NCBI RefSeq assembly: GCF_000621585.1 | Contig: NZ_JHXY01000007.1 | Span: 171,875 to 235,874 of the forward strand | DNA from: [Eubacterium] cellulosolvens LD2006 | GTDB lineage: Bacteria > Bacillota > Clostridia > Lachnospirales > Lachnospiraceae | Direction: 5' to 3' | DNA: 64,000 nt | Shown here: positions 12,679-20,552 of the stretch, piece by piece | How the letters are laid out: every line of letters begins with the position of its first letter | Numbering within the stretch: position 1 is the first letter of the stretch | Notes under the pieces: generated by a model | Database searches by the model: none | Told to the model about the DNA's origin: nothing | What the model saw: only the letters and a program-made list of their open reading frames with translations | Translations under genes and position numbers: made by a program

Positions 12679-12777
12679 TCTCTTTCGAAAGTTTTGAGCT
12701 TCAGAAAGTTTTCTCTTCTTAAAGAAGCGCGTCCTATGATTTCTGAAGTACGAAAAGGATTTCTTGTTGTTATTTCA

Positions 12778-12806
12778 TTTATATCATATCTTTTGGTTTC
12801 TGTCAA
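12778..12806 (-). promoter_or_regulatory. Near-consensus sigma-A promoter of the small transcription unit
   Basis: The minus strand carries a perfect -35 TTGACA, 17 bases, then TATAAA. This is the closest match to consensus I found in the window. Predicted transcript length to the terminator at 12513 is about 260-270 nt. Confidence 0.7.
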
Positions 12807-12941
12807 TTGTTATTTGTATATTTGTCGTCTTGTCCCTAATTTTCAGAATATTTTGCAGTGTACTCTCAAAAATGCACAGTTCCGAGCAGCATCGGTGCAA
12901 AAGCAGTCTTCGACATGGCTAAAGTGAGGGGATGGGCGCGA

Positions 12942-12961
12942 GAATGTCGCGAGCGACATTC
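12942..12961 (+). terminator. Short hairpin after the methyltransferase-like gene
   Basis: There is a perfect 8-bp stem (GAATGTCG with CGACATTC) and a CGAG loop. The T-rich side (TTTTATC) is on the plus strand, so as a terminator it would act on plus-strand transcription. It may simply protect the 3' end of the minus-strand mRNA ending at 12969. Confidence 0.4.
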
Positions 12962-12968
12962 TTTTATC

Positions 12969-13883
12969 TCATCTTTTCCGCCCGGCTCTTCCGGTTATGA
13001 TCCAGGGAGCCGGCTCCTGCGTGAAAAGATTCTTGTGCCCCAGCTTCGAGACGGAGATCTGGATCACCTCTTTGTCACGGATTCCGAGCGGTTCGAAGAC
13101 CTTGTCGATATTTGCGGCCACACCGATATCCAGCGTATAGATGACAACGCTGAGATTCGGGTTCAGTCTGGTCAGAAGATCCAGCTCCTGTTCCATGCTG
13201 GCGGACGCCACCAGCATGACTTTGTCCGGAACCGGAACGTTCTTCATCGCTTCCTCGTTCACCTGATCGATCACCTGAATGTTGTGAAGACCGAAGTGAT
13301 CAATATTATCCTCCATGGTACTGCGGTCATCCGCACTGTACTCGACAGCCGTGACGGAGCCCGCCGTCGCAATCATTGCCGATTCCACCGCTATACTCTC
13401 GCCGCTGATTACCAGGACAGCATCGTGCGCCTCCACCTGCATCTTATTCAGGATGACAGAGCGGATCTCGCTGCCGACATAGTGAACAGAACCTCTGCGG
13501 AACAGATCATTGTCCATGCCGATTTTATAGGTATTCCGCGCGTTTTTGTTGAGAACAAGCATGCCGGCGGACGCATTGATCCCCCTGTCAATCATGTTGG
13601 AGAGAAGGTCGTGTTTCACCTCTCCAACCGGCTCGGAACCATCATTGTACCAGACCTCGCACTCGCCGAGACCGGCGTTCCACATGCGGTAAAAAATATC
13701 TTCGTCGCCCGCCGCCGTAAATACCAGAGTCGCCCGATGGGTCTCGACCGTCGGAATAACGCTCTTGCCCTTGCGTGTAATATCCAGCAGCTTCACTCTC
13801 TCCAGATCAAACGGTGCACTCTTCGCAAAGTACTGCAGCCAGGAAATAATGCTTTCATTATTAAACAACGATTCTTCGCTCAT
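12969..13883 (-). CDS. SAM-methyltransferase-like protein (CbiT/precorrin-type fold)
   Basis: This is a protein of about 304 residues. The segment from about residue 145 (GSEIRSVILNKMQVEAHDAV) through VISGESIAVESA and VTAVEYSADDR resembles the CbiT/CobL and tRNA m1A-type methyltransferase core, where the first strand-loop binds SAM and an acidic residue ends the second strand. The usual Gly-rich motif I is altered to ISGESIAVESA, so substrate and even activity are uncertain. I place the start at 13883 because AAGGGGG lies 9 bases upstream; an ATG at 13892 sits directly on that site. No cobalamin genes are nearby. Function unknown. Confidence 0.5.
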   Translation of the reverse strand: MSEESLFNNESIISWLQYFAKSAPFDLERVKLLDITRKGKSVIPTVETHRATLVFTAAGDEDIFYRMWNAGLGECEVWYNDGSEPVGEVKHDLLSNMIDRGINASAGMLVLNKNARNTYKIGMDNDLFRRGSVHYVGSEIRSVILNKMQVEAHDAVLVISGESIAVESAMIATAGSVTAVEYSADDRSTMEDNIDHFGLHNIQVIDQVNEEAMKNVPVPDKVMLVASASMEQELDLLTRLNPNLSVVIYTLDIGVAANIDKVFEPLGIRDKEVIQISVSKLGHKNLFTQEPAPWIITGRAGRKR

Positions 13884-14066
13884 GTCGCTCATCCCCCTTG
13901 TGAGTTTTCTCCGCCCAGGACAGGCAGAAAGCAGGAAATATGTGTAAACCGACCATAACCCGCGCATTTGCGGAACTATTTTTATGCATAAATTATATCA
14001 TATAAAAAAGATCCTGTCGAACCGGATACGATTCAGACAAGACCTTTTTCGCTGTTTCTTTTGCAC

Positions 14067-14951
14067 TTATGTGTTGAAAATATTTGAATACTCTTTGATG
14101 ACATGCTGGTAGAGGGTTCGCACGGCCGGCGCCATGAACGCAGGGTTCAGACAGGCAAGACCGATCTCGCGATAGGCCGGCGGATCCATATGGTACTGTT
14201 TGACATCGTAGGGGATGTCCCGCATGACCAGCTCCGGCATGATACAGATTCCGAAACCGCTGGCCACCATGATGATCGTGGAGAGATCGTCCACAACATG
14301 ATAACTTGTCTGAATGTCCAGCGAATTGCTTCTCAGATAATTCTGAATATCCGCGTCGGTGGACTCACGCTGTACCACAAAATGCTGATCCTTCATCTCC
14401 TCGATCGTTATTTTTTCCTTCGACTCGTCCTTCTCAAAATCCGTCGGCGTGATGCAGAGAAGCGGATCCCGATAGAAGGTCTCGATCGGAAGGTCACCGG
14501 CACTTGAGACAGAGAGGAAGCCGAAATCAACAATTCCATTCTTGATCCAGTATCGGACATCGTCATAGGTCCCCTCGAAAACCTCAATCTTGATTGCGGG
14601 GTACATCTCCTCAAACGACTTGATCATGCCCGGAATCCAGGTCGTACACGCACTGGAAAAACAGCCGACTTTGACAGTTCCGGTCTTCAGCCCCTTGTAC
14701 TCGGCCACAACCTGCTGCAGGCTCTCATCGCTGTTCAGAACCGCATTGACATACGGGAGAATATGTTCGCCATAGTTTGTCAGCGCAACGCCGGACTTGT
14801 TTCTGGTGAGCACGGCAAACCCCAGTTCCTTCTCCATCGCAGAGATGGCATGACTGATCGCCGATGGTGTGAGACCGAGAACATCCGCCGCCTTATGAAA
14901 GCTACCCATCTCGGCTACTGTTTTGAATACCTGGTAGGTGAGTAAAGTCAT
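14067..14951 (-). CDS. LysR-family transcriptional regulator
   Basis: This 294-residue protein has an N-terminal winged helix-turn-helix (about residues 1-60, with GSFHKAADVLGLTPSAISHA as recognition region) and a periplasmic-binding-like effector domain (about 90-290). The start at 14951 follows AAAGGAGCAGAT. It lies 190 bases downstream of the oxidoreductase operon in the same direction, separated by a modest hairpin. A paired operator with LysR-like dyad symmetry flanks the operon's promoter (18240-18322), which makes this protein the obvious candidate regulator. The effector is unknown. Confidence 0.9.
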   Translation of the reverse strand: MTLLTYQVFKTVAEMGSFHKAADVLGLTPSAISHAISAMEKELGFAVLTRNKSGVALTNYGEHILPYVNAVLNSDESLQQVVAEYKGLKTGTVKVGCFSSACTTWIPGMIKSFEEMYPAIKIEVFEGTYDDVRYWIKNGIVDFGFLSVSSAGDLPIETFYRDPLLCITPTDFEKDESKEKITIEEMKDQHFVVQRESTDADIQNYLRSNSLDIQTSYHVVDDLSTIIMVASGFGICIMPELVMRDIPYDVKQYHMDPPAYREIGLACLNPAFMAPAVRTLYQHVIKEYSNIFNT

Positions 14952-15045
14952 ATCTGCTCCTTTCCCATTACACAATTTCATCCGCAAAAGGACGACTTAA
15001 GCGCTCGAACAGAGTCGAGTCTATGATCCGTTTCTATCGTTTTAT

Positions 15046-15129
15046 TCTGCGAGCCTGTATCTAAGCGGAACGTGTGAGATCACAGGACTTTCGCGTGACA
15101 TCACAACAAGGCCGAGTTTCCCCGGCCTT
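15046..15129 (-). repeat. Dispersed element copy plus weak terminator after the oxidoreductase operon
   Basis: The sequence CTGCGAG, ATCTAAGCGGAACGT at 15048-15073 is a diverged copy of the element at 48381-48434. It is followed by an interrupted hairpin (TGTGA..TCACA, 15074-15105) and by a perfect 7-bp stem AAGGCCG/CGGCCTT (15108-15129) that could act as a terminator between the porB stop and the LysR gene. Confidence 0.45.
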
Positions 15130-15143
15130 CCATGTATTATGAA

Positions 15144-16088
15144 TCAGTTGCGCGCGCATCTGTACTGAAGATCTTCCCAGCGCTTATCCACTTCCTGCTG
15201 GAAGAGCTCAATGAGATGCTCATTGCCCGGCTTGAACAGATGTTTGAATCTGCCCTGAGGCTTCAGGAAATCCTCGATCGGAAGCTTGTGCTTCGGCTCA
15301 TAGGAGAGTTTCCACTCGCCGTGATCCACTTCAAAGAGCGGCCAGTAGCAGGTCTCCACAGCCAGGCGGCAGATCTCCATGATATCCTCTGTCGCGTATC
15401 TCCATCCACGCGGGCACGGAGCCATCACGTTCAGGAACGAGGATCCCTCTGTGTAGATCGCTTTCTCCGACTTCTTGTGGAGATCGCGGAAATCTCTGGT
15501 GAAGGTCGTCTGGGCGACGTACGGAACATAGTGCTCCGCGATGATCGCAGCCAGATCCTTTCTGTACTGAATCTTACCGTCGGAACATTTTCCGGCAGGT
15601 GTTGTCGTCGTATCCGCGTACATCGGTGTCGCGGAAGATCTCTGAATTCCCGTATTCATGTACGCTCCGTTGTCGTAGCAGACATAGAGCATATCATGAC
15701 CGCGCTCCATCGCTCCGGACAGGGACTGGAAACCGATATCATAGGTACCGCCGTCACCACCGAAGGTGATGAATTTGAAATTATCTTTTTCGCCGAGTTT
15801 GCCTTTTCTCTTCAGAACTTTGTAGGCAGTCTCTACGCCGGCCATGGTCGCGCCGGCATTCTCAAACGCGTTGTGAATGTAGCTGTCCTCATAAGAAGTG
15901 TAAGGATACATAAAGGTGGAGACCTCCAGACAACCGGTCGCGTTTCCCACTACCGCCTGATCTTCCTCGTGAACAGCACGAAGAACCGCGCGAACTGCGA
16001 TCGGCGCTCCGCATCCCGCACACATTCTGTGTCCCGGCGCAAGGCGCTCCGGTTTGCCAAGCATTGTTTTTAAACTGTAATCACTCAT
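15144..16088 (-). CDS. porB: 2-oxoacid:ferredoxin oxidoreductase, beta subunit
   Basis: This 314-residue thiamine-diphosphate-binding subunit is most likely part of a pyruvate:ferredoxin oxidoreductase, which makes acetyl-CoA, CO2 and reduced ferredoxin. The TPP/Mg signature is seen as FGGDGGTYDIGFQSLSGA near residue 105, followed by CYDNGAYMNTG. Early cysteines in RMCAGCGAPIAVRA and a later one near residue 210 fit the beta-subunit [4Fe-4S] cluster. It is the fourth gene of a gamma-delta-alpha-beta operon. Distinguishing pyruvate from branched 2-oxoacid specificity is not possible from sequence alone, but the length and gene order favour Por. Confidence 0.9.
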   Translation of the reverse strand: MSDYSLKTMLGKPERLAPGHRMCAGCGAPIAVRAVLRAVHEEDQAVVGNATGCLEVSTFMYPYTSYEDSYIHNAFENAGATMAGVETAYKVLKRKGKLGEKDNFKFITFGGDGGTYDIGFQSLSGAMERGHDMLYVCYDNGAYMNTGIQRSSATPMYADTTTTPAGKCSDGKIQYRKDLAAIIAEHYVPYVAQTTFTRDFRDLHKKSEKAIYTEGSSFLNVMAPCPRGWRYATEDIMEICRLAVETCYWPLFEVDHGEWKLSYEPKHKLPIEDFLKPQGRFKHLFKPGNEHLIELFQQEVDKRWEDLQYRCARN

Positions 16089-16106
16089 TTTTTGCGGTCT
16101 CCTTTA

Positions 16107-17315
16107 TTATCCTCTGAGTCCGACGTACTTATGATCCGGCGCCGGCTTGCCATTCTCTGCGACATCTTTCAGCTCTGCAAATACATCCTTTACATCCTCT
16201 GTTGTAAAGTCTCTTCCTCCGAGACCATAGATGTAATTCACCGCCTCGATGTTCACCTTATTTCTAAAGAGTCCGGCCGGAATCTCACTTCCGAGAGGTC
16301 CGCTGTTTCCGTTATAACTCTCACATCTGTCCATGATCGCAGCGGCCCTGCATTTTTTCAGTGCCTCAGCAATCTGTTTTTCCGGGAACGGGCGGAAGAC
16401 TCTGATTTTGAGAACGCCGACTTTCCAGCCCTCTTCTCTCAGCTCATCCACAGCCTGTTTTGCCGTTCCTGCGGCAGATCCCATGATCACCATGATGTAA
16501 TCCGCATCCTCTGTTCTGTACTCCTCGAAAAGTCCGTAGCTTCTTCCGGACATCTCCGCGAATTTCTCCGCAACCTCGAGAATAACTTCCGTGGATGCCT
16601 CCATCGCTACTTCCTGCGCCTTCTTCGCCTCCATTGCGTAGTTGGACACGGAGTAGGGTCCGACGGATACCGGCTTGCCCGGATTCAGAAGGAACTCCTC
16701 CGGCTCATAGGTTCCGACAAACTTCTTGACGGATTCATCCTCGAGAAGATTGATGTTCATAACTGCGTGGCTGGTGATGAAACCGTCCTGGCAGATCATC
16801 ACCGGCAGGTGCACGCGCGGATCCTCGGCAATCGGGAACGCCTGGATATAATTGTCATAGACTTCCTGGTTGTCCTCTGCGTAAATCTGGATCCAGCCGG
16901 TATCTCTCGCGCCCATTCCGTCGGAGTGGTCGCAGTTGATGTTGATCGGGCCGGAAAGCGTACGGTTCACCAGCGTGAGTACCAGCGGAAGGCGGTTCGA
17001 CGCGGCGAGGAGGAGCTCCTCCCACATGAGCGCAAGGCCTGCGGAAGAGGTTGCCGTCATGGTACGGGCGCCTGCTGCCTCTGCGCCGATTGCGGCGGAC
17101 ATCGCGGAGTGCTCACTCTCCACCGGAATGAAATCGGTATCCATCTGACCGTTGGCGATAAAATTGCTCACCATCTGCGGAATCTCTGTGGACGGCGTGA
17201 TCGGGAAGGCCGGCATAACGTCCGGCTCTACCTGTCGGATCGCGTTTGCCACCGCCTCGTTTCCGGACATTCTCTCCGGAAGCGCTTTACTTTTTACAAT
17301 CTCGAGATTACTCAT
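16107..17315 (-). CDS. porA: 2-oxoacid:ferredoxin oxidoreductase, alpha subunit
   Basis: This 402-residue protein carries the pyrimidine-binding domain of the four-subunit enzyme. It begins with SGNEAVANAIRQVEPDVMPA and PITPSTEIPQ, and contains TATSSAGLALMWEELLLAA, the usual family I motifs. The final third (about 260-380) has the transketolase C-terminal-like fold with VGVLKIRVFRPFPE. It starts 4 bases inside the end of porD, giving coupled translation, and is 18 bases from porB. Confidence 0.93.
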   Translation of the reverse strand: MSNLEIVKSKALPERMSGNEAVANAIRQVEPDVMPAFPITPSTEIPQMVSNFIANGQMDTDFIPVESEHSAMSAAIGAEAAGARTMTATSSAGLALMWEELLLAASNRLPLVLTLVNRTLSGPININCDHSDGMGARDTGWIQIYAEDNQEVYDNYIQAFPIAEDPRVHLPVMICQDGFITSHAVMNINLLEDESVKKFVGTYEPEEFLLNPGKPVSVGPYSVSNYAMEAKKAQEVAMEASTEVILEVAEKFAEMSGRSYGLFEEYRTEDADYIMVIMGSAAGTAKQAVDELREEGWKVGVLKIRVFRPFPEKQIAEALKKCRAAAIMDRCESYNGNSGPLGSEIPAGLFRNKVNIEAVNYIYGLGGRDFTTEDVKDVFAELKDVAENGKPAPDHKYVGLRG

Positions 17316-17620
17316 GGTTCAATGCCCTCCTTCATGACAATTGCATCAAAAGGACATACTTTCGCGCAGATTCCGCAGCCCTTACAATGATCATAATCAA
17401 ACTCCAGTCTCTTTCCGTCCTTGAACGGGATTGCCACATCCGGGCAGACCGGACAGCAGAGCAGACACTGTTTACATTTATCAGCCAGAAAAACAGGCGT
17501 ATTTGTTCTCCACTCACCGGTGTTGAACTTCTTCGATGTTCCCGCAGCAAAAATCTGCATTCCCTCCGTGAGATCCGTGTACGGAGACTGTTCGTTAATC
17601 TTATCTATATCTGTTCTCAT
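17312..17620 (-). CDS. porD: 2-oxoacid:ferredoxin oxidoreductase, delta (ferredoxin) subunit
   Basis: This 102-residue ferredoxin-type subunit has two clusters, CKQCLLCCPVCPD and CKGCGICAKVCPFDA, each with the CxxCxxCxxxCP pattern, so it should bind two [4Fe-4S] centres and pass electrons to external ferredoxin. I start it at the ATG at 17620, which follows GAGGGAGAAGA, rather than six codons further upstream inside the gamma gene. It overlaps the porA start by 4 bases. Confidence 0.94.
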   Translation of the reverse strand: MRTDIDKINEQSPYTDLTEGMQIFAAGTSKKFNTGEWRTNTPVFLADKCKQCLLCCPVCPDVAIPFKDGKRLEFDYDHCKGCGICAKVCPFDAIVMKEGIEP

Positions 17621-17630
17621 TTCTTCTCCC

Positions 17631-18206
17631 TCAGGCACCTACCGCTTTGAACGCGTCTTCCAGCGCCTTCATATTTCCATCAATGACTTCCGGTTTCTTC
17701 GCAAACTTGTGTCCGAAGGACTCGCGCATATTCGAGATAAACTCCTCCTTCGGCATGACGCCGCTGACAGCAACCGCTGCCGCGAGCATCGGCGTGTTCG
17801 GGAAGTTTTTTCCGAGAGCCTTCTCGGAGATGTCTCTCGCGTCAACCACCACTACTCTCCCTGTGTATCCCTTGAGCAGTGGGCGGATCTCCTCCTCGGT
17901 CTTTGATGTATTTACAATAATCGCACCGTTATCCTTCAGGCCGTCCGTCACATGTACACCGTGCAGCAGTGTCTCGTCGACAACCACAACGTAGTCCGGA
18001 TCGTAAATATTGGAATGAACGCGAATCGGATCCTTACTGATTCGATTGAACGCGGTAATCGGCGCTCCCATTCTCTCCGGACCATACTCCGGAAAGCCCT
18101 GAACATACTGTCCGGTTTTGAATGCAACATCCGCAAGCAGAAGCGCTGCAGTCTTCGCACCCTGACCGCCTCTTCCATGCCATCTGATTTCCAGTGTGTT
18201 ATCCAT
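17631..18206 (-). CDS. porG: 2-oxoacid:ferredoxin oxidoreductase, gamma subunit
   Basis: This 191-residue subunit opens with LEIRWHGRGGQGAKTAALLL, the hallmark GRGGQG loop of the gamma domain that helps bind coenzyme A. PEYGPERMGAPITAFNRI follows, as in other PorG proteins. It is the first gene of the operon and has a clear promoter-operator region upstream. The intergenic distance to porD is 10 bases. Confidence 0.93.
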   Translation of the reverse strand: MDNTLEIRWHGRGGQGAKTAALLLADVAFKTGQYVQGFPEYGPERMGAPITAFNRISKDPIRVHSNIYDPDYVVVVDETLLHGVHVTDGLKDNGAIIVNTSKTEEEIRPLLKGYTGRVVVVDARDISEKALGKNFPNTPMLAAAVAVSGVMPKEEFISNMRESFGHKFAKKPEVIDGNMKALEDAFKAVGA

Positions 18207-18239
18207 CTGTCGTTCTCCTCGTTATATTTCGTTCATCTT

Positions 18240-18322
18240 AATGTTGACTTTCCGTCAACATTAACCATTATATCAATTCAAACAACTTTGTAAATGAAAA
18301 ATGTTGATTTTCCTTCATAAAT
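18240..18322 (-). promoter_or_regulatory. Paired operator flanking the por promoter
   Basis: A perfect dyad AATGTTGAC-N5-GTCAACATT (18240-18262) lies over the expected transcription start. Exactly 60 bases upstream a degenerate copy keeps the left arm and spacer (AATGTTGATTTTCC, 18300-18322). The two sites bracket the promoter, with one on each side, a geometry typical of LysR or looping repressors. No perfect T-run follows the dyad, so a terminator is unlikely. Confidence 0.6.
18267..18294 (-). promoter_or_regulatory. Candidate sigma-A promoter of the por operon
   Basis: The minus strand reads TTTACA, 16 bases, then a perfect TATAAT. The start point would be near 18260, inside the downstream operator dyad. 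Confidence 0.65.
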
Positions 18323-18369
18323 ATCATGAATTTTTTTCACTGAATTATCGGCATGATTTGCATTCGTTC

Positions 18370-18419
18370 AACAACAGACAAGCGGAGAAACCGAACGGTC
18401 TCTCCGCTTGTCTGTTGTT
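18370..18419 (-). terminator. Terminator of the DUF438 gene
   Basis: There is a perfect 19-bp stem (18370-18388 with 18401-18419, core CAGACAAGCGGAGA) and a 12-base loop. It lies 27 bases past the stop codon at 18446. Only short T-tracts follow on either strand, but the stem is very stable. Confidence 0.75.
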
Positions 18420-18445
18420 TATTCTGCTTAAATCTCAGAGGATTT

Positions 18446-19594
18446 TTATTTCAGAAAATGCTCCTTCGCCCCGGACATATCTTCCGCAATTTCACAGGCT
18501 CCGAGATATCTTCCGTTTTTGTCACGAACCGCGTAGAACCGCACGCAGGCCGGATGTTCCCTGTCCGGCGTCCAGGTCTCGGCGCTCTCCTGTTTCCCCT
18601 CTCTGAAGTCATTGAGAAGCGCCCGGATGATCGGACGGACATTCTTCGCATGGCGCTCATAGACCGACTGCCCGATCTTCGCGTCATCTCTTCCGAGCAC
18701 ATTCGTTCCCTGCACGGAAAAACAGCAGATGTCATTCTCATCGATAAAGGTGATGTCCATCGGAAGAATCCGGATCATTGCCTGCAGCTGACCGAAGGTA
18801 ATATCTCCGTTCTCGAAGTGCAGAACGCCCGCCGGAACGTCCTTTCCGGACTCCGCCAGATCACCGGCAACCGCCTCCTCGAGAAGGTCATTGATGGATT
18901 TCCCGGCCGTCAAACGTGCCAGCGACTCATCCGTCTCCTCCCGCATCAGCAGTTTCTCTGCCTCCAGAGCCTGTTTCACGGATTTCGGCGCATCCTTGTC
19001 GATATTGCCACGGAAAAGCGGCGAATCAACATCACAGAAGGATTCCACCTTCTTGTAATCAACGCCGTCACTGAGCAGAAGATGCGCGGTCTGCTCGATC
19101 TCCTGCGGCGTTACGTTCCCGAGCTCCCTGGCGATTTCCTTTCGGATCTTGCGCACATTCTGTCCCGCACACGCGTGGCGTACATATCTGGAGAGCATTT
19201 CGATCCGTTCCTCCGGAAGCTCCTGAATCTCGCCTCCCGCCATCAGCGCAAGCTCCGACGCAACGAGGGCTGCCTGCTTCTGCGCCATGGCCACCCGTTC
19301 TTCTTCCAGCGACTTCTCGTAACTTGCGCTCTCGTCTTCCGATTCCTCTTCGTCGTATACGTCCTCGTCGACATCTCTGTCGACCGCCTCAAATCCGTAC
19401 TCCCTTAACTTCTTGATCAGTTCCTCCGGAAGAATATTCCTGCGATCTGCTTCCTCCTTCAGTGATCTGGATCTTCCGATCAGCTTCAGCCCCTTCGCCC
19501 CCTTGATTCCCATGCGCGCAAGAGGCTCCTGAAGCTCCGGTTCTTCATTGATCAGTTCGGTAACTGTCTTGTTCAGATTTATGACTTTGTCCAT
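18446..19594 (-). CDS. DUF438-type protein with PAS-like domain
   Basis: This 382-residue soluble protein begins with a DUF1858/ScdA-like stretch (LINEEPELQEPLARMGIKG, residues 14-33). Its central part includes a helical segment and an EESEDESASYEKS acidic spacer. It ends with a PAS-like domain (about 255-375) containing ITFIDENDICCFSVQG, VRPIIRALLNDFREGK and FYAVRDKNGRYLGACEIAED. This arrangement matches DUF438 proteins, which are thought to sense redox or small ligands through the PAS domain. The usual hemerythrin-like His pattern is not obvious to me. It stands alone with its own terminator. Precise role unknown. Confidence 0.75.
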   Translation of the reverse strand: MDKVINLNKTVTELINEEPELQEPLARMGIKGAKGLKLIGRSRSLKEEADRRNILPEELIKKLREYGFEAVDRDVDEDVYDEEESEDESASYEKSLEEERVAMAQKQAALVASELALMAGGEIQELPEERIEMLSRYVRHACAGQNVRKIRKEIARELGNVTPQEIEQTAHLLLSDGVDYKKVESFCDVDSPLFRGNIDKDAPKSVKQALEAEKLLMREETDESLARLTAGKSINDLLEEAVAGDLAESGKDVPAGVLHFENGDITFGQLQAMIRILPMDITFIDENDICCFSVQGTNVLGRDDAKIGQSVYERHAKNVRPIIRALLNDFREGKQESAETWTPDREHPACVRFYAVRDKNGRYLGACEIAEDMSGAKEHFLK

Positions 19595-19678
19595 GTATGC
19601 TATCCCTGATTTATAAATATAGTCTTATATTTCATTATAGATTCTTTGGACATATATGGTCAATACCTATTCTATTCG

Positions 19679-20395
19679 TCAATTTTCCAAATTTTGTGAT
19701 CCTGTCAGTCCCAAAATCTGTGCCGCGCACGCGGACGCGTTTTCCTTCAAAAAAGCTGCGAGAGACGGAAGCTCAAACACCCGCAGATCTTCCGCGTCTT
19801 CCGGGAGTACATGCAGCGTCAACCGCCGGAGCTCGGACAGCACGCCCGTCAGATCCTTCCACTCAGCCTCGCGAACCTCGCAGTCCCCCGCTTCGAATTC
19901 CGGGATACAGACCGGATAGTTCTCCATAAAATACGCATTCATCTTCGAGAAGTCTCCGTAATAATACGCGTCGGAGAAAAAGCTTTCGACCGGCACAATG
20001 TTCCCCGTGCGGAGAATCCGCACCTTTGTGATTTTCTCTGCCAGTTCCTCCTTTTGTCCACTCTCCCCGAGAAGTTCAAGAATTTGATCCCAGAAGCAAT
20101 TCACCCAGTCCGCGTCCAGCTGCAGATGCATCCGATAGCCGAGCATTGCCGGCTCCGTGGACACGCGCCCGTATTTCCTGTAAAAAAGTTTCAGATCCGG
20201 CGGTATGGCAAGTTTGAGCTCATCTCTTCTATTCCGGAAATGCGACTCTTTCTTGTCGTTTCTCGCCTTTGTATCCGGAAGAAGACTTCCGAGCAGATAT
20301 CTGTTTTTCCAGCGGACGCCGGGACAAAAACCGCTTCGCTCCAGTTCTTCCAGAACGAGACCCGCATGTGCCAGATGCATGATATAGCCGGGCAT
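19679..20395 (-). CDS. Zinc-dependent phospholipase C-like protein
   Basis: This 238-residue protein without a signal peptide begins MPGYIMHLAHAGLVLEELE, with GSLLPDTKARNDKKESHF at about residues 36-53. Such N-terminal His, Asp and later His residues resemble metal ligands of the zinc-dependent phospholipase C / P1-nuclease superfamily, whose bacterial members of this size are mostly uncharacterised and intracellular. The C-terminal half carries no motif I recognise. The gene lies 84 bases upstream of the DUF438 gene and may be transcribed with it. Confidence 0.6.
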   Translation of the reverse strand: MPGYIMHLAHAGLVLEELERSGFCPGVRWKNRYLLGSLLPDTKARNDKKESHFRNRRDELKLAIPPDLKLFYRKYGRVSTEPAMLGYRMHLQLDADWVNCFWDQILELLGESGQKEELAEKITKVRILRTGNIVPVESFFSDAYYYGDFSKMNAYFMENYPVCIPEFEAGDCEVREAEWKDLTGVLSELRRLTLHVLPEDAEDLRVFELPSLAAFLKENASACAAQILGLTGSQNLEN

Positions 20396-20447
20396 TTTCT
20401 ACCTCCATCCGTTCTTTTTTCATCTTTCCAGTCTATATTACCACTTC

Positions 20448-20530
20448 GGGCCGCTCTGTTTCCAGAGCAGCCCGATGAAGCGTTCTTATATCACAAAAGA
20501 ATGCGCGCGCATGTAAGCGAAGCATTTTGT
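20448..20530. repeat. Two hairpins after the beta-helix gene (dispersed element copy)
   Basis: The hairpin at 20448-20473 pairs GGGC-CGCTCTG with CAGAGC-GCCC. A second at 20487-20530 has outer arms CACAAAAGAATGC and GCATTTTGTG and an inner GTAAGCGAAGC, which is the same motif set as the other dispersed elements. On the minus strand the second hairpin would end the transcript of the gene finishing at 20553, although a clean T-run precedes rather than follows it. Confidence 0.45.
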
Positions 20531-20552
20531 GTCAAAAAAATCCGGAGGAATC

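Noticed and set aside
18240..18262. Terminator at the por upstream dyad
   Set aside because: No T-run on either side and it sits at the predicted transcription start, so operator is the better reading.
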